The notes beneath the pieces were generated by a model that was given only the letters and a program-made list of their open reading frames with translations, made no database searches and was not told where the DNA came from. Source: Simmondsia chinensis (Eukaryota > Streptophyta > Magnoliopsida > Caryophyllales > Simmondsiaceae). Taken from it: 64,000 nucleotides of DNA. Shown here one piece after another: positions 58,061 through 64,000 of the stretch. The stretch is taken from the NCBI GenBank assembly GCA_018398585.1, contig JAGTTD010000013.1, positions 7,474,492-7,538,491 of the forward strand. The letters are read 5' to 3'. The position numbers and the translations under genes are program-made. Numbering within the stretch: the first letter of the stretch is position 1; each line of letters begins with the position of its first letter.

Positions 58061-58849
58061 AACCATTGTTCATTTTATGGTTAATTGTAGAAAGAAACTG
58101 TTTATAATATTTGGAGTCAATGTGCTTCAACATCATTTCGGAGTCCTGTATGAGGTGAAGTTTGCTAAGATGAGCTGAACTCAAGCTTTAGTTACACTCT
58201 TGGCCTGATATTCTCTAGAAGATTAAACAAACAGTTAGAGGAGCCCGTGGCGTAACTCATGAGGGACCCTTCGGACGCTCAAGTTAGTATTAATCTCATG
58301 AAATACTAATAAAAACAGGTAAGAAACAGACAGAACAATTGTAGAATACTTAGTATAAGAGGAGTAGAAGGCTTAAACGATTATTGCTCTAGAGAGGTAA
58401 TCAATTGTGAGAGAGAGGAGGAAGGAAGCGTGTGATTGCCCACCCTTGAACATGCCTCACTACTCCGCTTTCTTGTAGTTTTTACAAAGAGTTTATGCTT
58501 ATCCCTCCCCCCTTCCTTTGGACCTGCCCTCTCATGGGCTTAGCAAGAGGGGGAGGGTGTCAACCCAAGTGGTTGCCATGAGTCACTATGTGGCACATGG
58601 TACCTTCCGAACTGTTTAATTTCGTTTATTTGGTATTGGACAAGTATACACCGGACACATAACACAAAATAAATATAAACTTCAAACTTTTTATAACTAA
58701 CCGATTCGTATAAATTACTTGCCTAACAAGCTACCCCCTATATTATAAATAGATGCAGCGCAAGAAAAAGTCAGGCGATGATCCTTCCCCTACTGGCATC
58801 TAATGGTTTTAAACTTTGCGGGCTGAAACCAAGGAGTGTTCAGAATTGG
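58061..58849. other. Spacer, no gene seen
   Basis: Mixed sequence. A purine-rich agagggggaggg segment lies near 58545. No domain or element end recognised. Confidence 0.4.
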
Positions 58850-59100
58850 GCCTCACCTGTAGTGTAATAGTTTGAGTTTTATTTGTGAGGGGTTCCCTTC
58901 ACTTTCTGGGGAGTTTTTTCTTTGCTTTGGAGGTGCATGTTAATGTGTTTTTATTTCCGTGTATATTGGGTCTTTAGTTACAACTTTCATAGGTATTTCT
59001 TGTTATTTTCCTTTTCTCGCACTATGCGTGCGCTTTTTAGGCCTCCTCATGAGATGTTAGTTTTATATCGTGAGCCTTCCTCGCTACTTATCAAAAAAGG
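58850..59100 (+). mobile_element. Possible LINE 3' end
   Basis: A T/G-rich, stop-free but low-complexity stretch ends cgctacttatcaaaaaagg. The cttatcaaaaa ending is typical of plant LINE 3' ends. No coding domain remains. Confidence 0.3.
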
Positions 59101-59703
59101 GGTGGTCAATGTTAGGGCCTTTCAAAAAAATCAATATGCGAAATACTGAAACATAATATGCAGTTAAAGAATTCGAATTTGTATAGGGACGATTAACTGC
59201 ACTCGTACAAAACCGTTTTGAAATACCTCTAGTTTCTTTCTTAAAATTTAGAGGTATTTCAAAATGATTATGGTTCATGATTTTGTTTACTTTAGCTAAT
59301 CGAAATAAACAAACTACAATATATATTATATATATATATATACACAGAGCGCTCTTATGAGAGGGTGAGAGCGTGAGAGGAGCGAATCCTGGCCCTCTAT
59401 TGTAATGGATAACCAAAATTTGTTAAATAGTAATATATATATATATATATATATATATAATACTTCAATATTAAGTTGATTTAATGATTAGTGCAAAAAA
59501 AAAATTTTTTGGCTCAGGGGTAAGTACTATTCTTTTTATGCATAATTGTTTAAGATTTGAATTCTACTAAATCAATCTTTTTCCTAAGACAAGAATTGGA
59601 CTATGAAATTCAAATTCGAATTCTAATTCTATCCACTCTAATTCTAGTAGAATTAGAATTCTCATGGAATTTAAATTTTATTATTTCATTTTTCAAGCAT
59701 TTT
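59101..59703. other. AT-rich spacer with TA microsatellites
   Basis: TA runs at about 59322-59342 and 59432-59458. No gene seen. Confidence 0.5.
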
Positions 59704-59717
59704 CAATCTTGCTTAAA

Positions 59718-59920
59718 CATGCTTTGGCGAGAGTAGTACCAGGATAGGTGACCTGCTGAGAAGTCCTCGTGCTGCCAACCCTATAAGGTTGGAGGTTCTC
59801 GAAAACAACCTTGTGGCACGGTTACACCCTGAAGGAGTAAAGCTGCGTACATCCACCCCCAGATCCCACTTATACGAGAGCCCTTGAAGCACTAGGTCTA
59901 TTGTTATTGTTGTTGTTGTT
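59718..59920 (+). mobile_element. SINE with truncated 5S rRNA-derived head
   Basis: Begins inside the 5S sequence (catgctttggcgagagtag), keeps the C-box part (ataggtgacctgctgagaa, agtcctcgtgctgc), then the same body as 21473-21738 (ggttctcgaaaacaacct, gtaaagctgcgtacatcc, cttatacgagagccc) and a ttgttattgttgttgttgtt tail. Perfect 14-bp direct repeats caatcttgcttaaa at 59704-59717 and 59921-59934 mark a target-site duplication, so 5' truncation happened on insertion. Confidence 0.9.
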
Positions 59921-59934
59921 CAATCTTGCTTAAA

Positions 59935-59970
59935 ACTTTCAAATTAACTAGTTATAGAGACTCTAGACCC

Positions 59971-60002
<32 letters not shown>

Positions 60003-61166
60003 ACGTCAATGCATAACATTGGACCAAGTTTGAAGGTGGGGGATAAAGTGAAGAGAACCAAAATGAGGTTCATGCATTACTACTAAGCACCACGTGTTCG
60101 ACAAGAGAGTCCAAATAAAAACTAAAAAAGTTTCACTTTTTAATATAAAGGTATGCGTAGTTGATATGGAAGTATTTTATGTTATTAGGTTGTTAGGTGC
60201 GATTCATGGGTGATGTTTGCTTCATATGTCATTTTGAAATTATTGATCTATAATTTTTTTTACTCTGTTGTCAGTTGTGTTTAATATACATAACATTTTT
60301 GACTAAAACTTCAAAATTATGAATTCCTATAGATACTTAGTTACATGGATACATGTAGGGTTTATGTTTTTAAAGGTTTAAATGACATGGTTTTTAATAA
60401 AGAATATGTACAGAATGGAAAAAATTAAAAAAAAATATTTTCTTATTTTATATTTTATTATTTTTAGTTTAATTTTCTCACATTAGTCTTTCACAATTGC
60501 CAATTGAGTTGAGTTCATATCTTCTATTTTAGTTTGATAATTATATAATTGCAGTAGTCTACTAACTTGGAGTATTTGCTGAATCTACGTAAATTGAAAG
60601 CCAAAAATGAACACCAAAAAAACAAAAAATATAACAAGTGATTGCTTGAGGCCAATCACATGCTGTTATGAGTTGATTTGCCTCTAATCATGATAAATCC
60701 ATTACTGAATTTGCCCCTAAGGGCATTTAGAAATGGAAACAGTCAAGTTTAAAGTTCCGTTTGTTTAGGGAAAAAAATTATATTCTACAAATTGATTTCC
60801 CAGTTTCCGTTATTTGTTGCGCATTCTTCGACAAAAAGATTTTCAAAAAGAAAAGGTTTTTTCCCCAAGGGGTGGAAAATAACTTCCCTTATAAAATAGG
60901 GGAATCAATTATCAAAATCTTGAGGTACCAGTCCGAGTTTAGATAAGATCGAGTTTATATTGGCTAAGGTATACGATGATTGGTGGAATGTGTTTTCTTT
61001 TAAAATAAATAGAGGATCAACATAAGGTGAGAACAAGTTTTTCATCGAAATAAACGGCGGAGAACCTAAAGTGGAATTTTATTTTTCTTGAAAAATCTTT
61101 TCCAAAAGAAAATTTTTCCAATGAAAAGGGATTTCCAGTCTATCAAATGGAGTTTAAATGTCACTT
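59935..61166. other. AT-rich spacer
   Basis: An A run lies at about 59970-59997. A segment from about 60753 (gttccgtttgttt) has internal self-complementary aaaagattttc stretches and may be a decayed MITE, but its far end is not clear. No gene. Confidence 0.4.
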
Positions 61167-61713
61167 AGGGTTGTAAACGAACCAAACGTTCAATGAACTA
61201 CTTGTGTTCGAAATCGATTATGGCTCGTTTGTGTTCATAATTAGGGCTCGATAACTCATCGAGCTGAGTTTGAATAAGGGGGTGCTCGGCTCGTTAATGT
61301 TCATGAACAGTTCAATAAGAGCTCATTAAGGGCTCATTAAGAGCTTGTTAAAAAATTCGTTAAAGGCTCGTTAACAGTTAATATTAACTCCAAAATAGTT
61401 CGATAATGGCTCCATAGTAACTCGAATAACTCGGCTCGATAGGAAGCTCGAATCGATAATAAGCTCGTATTTGTTATGAGCATGATTTCATTCGATAACG
61501 AGCTCGGCTCGGCTTGATAAGGAGCTATAATTGGTTCGATTAGCTTAGCGAGCCGAGCCGAGCTTCGAGCACAATAAAATCTTAACGAATCGAGCTCGAA
61601 CAGGGGGTTGGAAAGCTCGATAAGAACTCGGCTCGAACTCAAGCTCGATAAATCTTAACGAACCGAGTTTGAACAAGGGGATGCTCGGCTCGGCTCGGCT
61701 CGTTTACACCCCT
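61167..61713. mobile_element. MITE, 547 bp, hAT-like termini
   Basis: Termini agggttgtaaacgaacc (left) and, on the other strand, aggggtgtaaacgagcc (right) match at 15 of 17 positions. A 5-bp direct repeat cactt flanks it (61162-61166 and 61714-61718). The interior is packed with gctcg and cgagc motifs and has no coding capacity. Termini of this kind occur in plant hAT-derived MITEs, but those make 8-bp duplications, so class is uncertain. Confidence 0.8.
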
Positions 61714-62132
61714 CACTTTACTGCACAATTATGAAAAATAGAAAAAAGAGTGAGTATAGCATAAATTTGGATTTTTGCAACTCCCATTTCCTGGCTATAT
61801 CCAGTAAGCAAATTTTGACTTTAATGCTATGCTGTCAACAATCATTTTCTATACCTAATTTACTTATCCTTAGAAAAAATAAATCCATAAAAATTGGAAA
61901 AATAATATTAAATAATTACTAATATGTGATTCAGTGGTTTATTTATTTATTTATTTATTTTTTGGAAGAAACAAATATTTAATCTAGACATAATTTGAGT
62001 ATGCACTTATAAAGTAAATTGCTTTAAAATTTCCAAATTTGAACGAGGATGACATGATTTCAATGTATTGCAGGCTACTTTGTCTATGTGTCTTTTCTTG
62101 TTGAATTCAGAGGCCAAGGAATAGGAGGATCC
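61714..62132. other. AT-rich spacer
   Basis: No gene seen. A ttta microsatellite lies at about 61937-61962. Confidence 0.5.
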
Positions 62133-62638
62133 TGTCACGATCCTAGCCGTGACTCTGACAAGCCAAAGAACCAAACGGCTATTTTTCGCTTTTATTATTT
62201 TTGTATCGGCTATGTAATGAAAAATATTGTAAAATTAATTAGTTTAAATTTTGAATTCGAAATGGGTTTAGGAGGGAAGAAGAAGGAGGCAAGGGGTTAA
62301 TTTAAAATTATAATCATGTAATTACATTAATTAAGTGGGGCTATATCTTAGGGTCTAGGTCTTAGGGGCAACCAACCCTCTCCCTCCATTTTTGTCTATT
62401 TAAACCAATGTAATGTGTGGCTTTGGAATTAATCAATCAACAACAAACAACAATTTAAACTCTTCCCTCTCTTTCCTCTACTCTCAACCGACTCCCCCTC
62501 TTTTCCTCTAATTCCAACTTCCTTTCTTCTCTAACTCCCTTCTAAATCTCTCTACTTCTACCCCCTCTCTCTCTAATTCTTCTCTAATTCTCCCTCCTTC
62601 TCAAAATCTATCTAAGTCACGAGCTTAGGTTCGTGACA
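62133..62638 (+). repeat. Left LTR of young element
   Basis: 506 bp, TGTCACGATC to TTCGTGACA, inverted termini tgtcacga/tcgtgaca. Long CT-rich 3' half. Confidence 0.95.
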
Positions 62639-62695
62639 AAGTGGTATCAGAGCTCGTCACCAACCTTTGGGTTTGTGACAAAGTGGTATCAGAGC
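62639..62695 (+). other. Duplicated primer binding site
   Basis: tggtatcagagc occurs at 62642-62653 and again at 62684-62695. Each is preceded by tgacaaag, so the LTR end plus primer site is repeated with a 42-bp offset. Only the first abuts the LTR. Confidence 0.85.
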
Positions 62696-62826
62696 CATCT
62701 TCCGATCGAAGAGGGCATATCCTATCCTTTGCATTTTCATTCAACTCATAAAAAAATAAAAAAATAAAAAAATCTAAACTGTGAACAGTAACCGAACCAA
62801 AAAAAAAAAAGGCTATTACAAGAAGC

Positions 62827-63309
62827 ATGTCATCAACCGATTGCACCGAGTCCAACGAGTGGGTTGAAGCTATCGACGAAAGGTTGGTCTGCTTGGAGAA
62901 GAGGATGGACCGACTAGAGGAGCAACAAAACCGGAACAACGTCGAGATAAAGGCAGACATGGCGGACGTGAAAGCTGACCTTAGGGCCCTAACCGATGTT
63001 GTAGCTCGGCTTTGTGATAGCCGTGGTGTGAAGTTTGAACTTCCACCGCAGCCTCAAAAGGGGTGTGATGAAGTCCCTGACATTGCAATTAATGTCAAGG
63101 ATAAGAAGGAACCAATGGAACCACCGCCCTTGGAGCTAGAATCGCATGAATTGGGGCCAAACGCAACAAAGGTGCCACTAGAAGTTCACAAGCCACCAAG
63201 CCCAACTATGACTTGCAAGCCATGGCCGTGGGGTGACTATGAACAGGAGGCACGTATAGCAATGGCACCTCAAGAATTCCATAGTGCTACCATGGCTCAT
63301 GAAAAGTAG
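62827..63309 (+). CDS. Element-encoded coiled-coil protein, 160 aa
   Basis: Function unknown; possibly the N-terminal part of a gypsy gag. Residues about 12-65 form a charged heptad-rich stretch (RLVCLEKRMDRLEEQQ, VEIKADMADVKADLRAL), a predicted coiled coil suited to oligomerisation. The rest is proline- and glutamate-rich (PPPLELESHELG) with a WPWGDY patch. There is no zinc knuckle or enzyme motif. The ATG follows the primer site by about 130 bp and is the first in a good frame. The frame is intact, consistent with a recent insertion, although intactness may simply reflect youth. The stop at 63307 lies 200 bp before the right LTR. Confidence 0.7.
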   Translation: MSSTDCTESNEWVEAIDERLVCLEKRMDRLEEQQNRNNVEIKADMADVKADLRALTDVVARLCDSRGVKFELPPQPQKGCDEVPDIAINVKDKKEPMEPPPLELESHELGPNATKVPLEVHKPPSPTMTCKPWPWGDYEQEARIAMAPQEFHSATMAHEK

Positions 63310-63494
63310 CAGCACCGTGGTGGACGGCATCATAAGAAGGCAAAGCCGTGTCAAGCTCACCATCTCAAGCCTAAGACCACTCAAAGAGACATCCAAAATA
63401 TCAAGGTCAAGGCAAGAGTATGGGAACGATTTCCAAGAACCGGAATTGGCACAAGGAGATCAATCCACATGACAACCTTGAGGACAAGGATGTT

Positions 63495-63510
63495 TTCAAG
63501 GGGAAGGGTT
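63495..63510 (+). other. Polypurine tract of young element
   Basis: tttcaaggggaagggtt precedes the right LTR. Confidence 0.8.
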
Positions 63511-64000
63511 TGTCACGATCCTAGCCGTGACTCTGACAAGCCAAAGAACCAAACGGCTATTTTTCGCTTTTATTATTTTTGTATCGGCTATGTAATGAAA
63601 AATATTGTAAAATTAATTAGTTTAAATTTTGAATTCGAAATGGGTTTAGGAGGGAAGAAGAAGGAGGCAAGGGGTTAATTTAAAATTATAATCATGTAAT
63701 TATATTAATTAAGTGGGGCTATATCTTAGGGTCTAGGTCTTAGGGGCAACCAACCCTCTCCCTCCATTTTTGTCTATTTAAACCAATGTAATGTGTGGCT
63801 TTGGAATTAATCAATCAACAACAAACAACAATTTGAACTCTTCCCTCTCTTTCCTCTACTCTCAACCGACTCCCCCTCTTTTCCTCTAATTCCAACTTCC
63901 TTTCTTCTCTAACTCCCTTCTAAATCTCTCTACTTCTACCCCCTCTCTCTCTAATTCTTCTCTAATTCTCCCTCCTTCTCAAAATCTATCTAAGTCACGA
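63511..64000 (+). repeat. Right LTR of young element, incomplete
   Basis: 490 bp visible. The final bases continue beyond the window. Confidence 0.95.

Larger units (their letters stand above)
62133..64000 (+). mobile_element. Young non-autonomous gypsy-type LTR element
   Basis: The left LTR (62133-62638) and a right LTR starting at 63511 and cut by the window end differ at only two of the 490 aligned bases. The 872-bp interior has a primer site, one intact ORF (62827-63309), and a pol-like C-terminal phrase DNLEDKDVFKGKG just before the purine tract. That phrase resembles the last residues of gypsy pol. No protease, RT or integrase is present. Confidence 0.93.

Noticed and set aside
60753..61155. 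Second MITE upstream of 61167
   Set aside because: It starts with a fitting gttccgtttgttt motif, but the opposite terminus is not matched.

Overview
This is a nuclear segment of a flowering-plant genome, probably a eudicot. It is AT-rich and carries LINE, copia, gypsy, hAT, CACTA and SINE sequences of plant type. It has one host gene that looks intact, a small ERF transcription factor of the AP2 family at 47130-47522. Nearly everything else is transposable-element sequence in layers of different age, or AT-rich spacer. I cannot name the species.

Layout. 1-700: AT-rich spacer with a dispersed repeat that recurs near 32.5-32.8 kb. 701-4376: 5'-truncated, decayed L1-type LINE. 5027-9199: copia element with paired 262-bp LTRs but no gag. 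9425-16156: an older repeat interrupted by a 6.2-kb gypsy-like LTR element (9513-15701). That element carries a gag fragment, two tandem arrays and, on the opposite strand, a decayed spliced-looking gene of the Transposase_28 type. 16200-21080: a plus-strand copia relic whose RNase H is split by a minus-strand copia (about 17625-20880). 21473-21738: a SINE whose head is a 5S rRNA sequence. 22612-23203: gypsy-type LTR. 25600-26265: probable solo LTR. 29184-32141: complete but decayed hAT transposon with a perfect 8-bp target duplication. 34407-40783: minus-strand gypsy element with a 1.06-kb miniature LTR element (34960-36019) inside it; the gypsy itself may sit in the leader of a still older LTR element. 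41493-44624: copia derivative that keeps gag but has lost pol. 47.0-47.5 kb: ERF gene and promoter. 50684-57750: CACTA transposon with a transposase N-terminal fragment, a nested LTR fragment and a 1.6-kb tandem array of alternating monomers. 59718-59920: second, truncated 5S-headed SINE with a 14-bp target duplication. 61167-61713: MITE with inverted terminal repeats. 62133 to the window end: very young non-autonomous gypsy-type element with nearly identical LTRs and an intact 160-residue ORF.

Common threads. Most LTR elements here are internally deleted in different ways (gag lost, pol lost, or almost everything lost), so they could move only with enzymes supplied by relatives. Several elements share methionine-initiator-type primer sites. 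The nesting gives relative ages. The most unusual items are the two 5S rRNA-headed SINEs and the antisense intron-bearing gene inside the 9.5-15.7 kb element. All boundaries and alignments were made by eye; identities are approximate unless a match is stated as exact.
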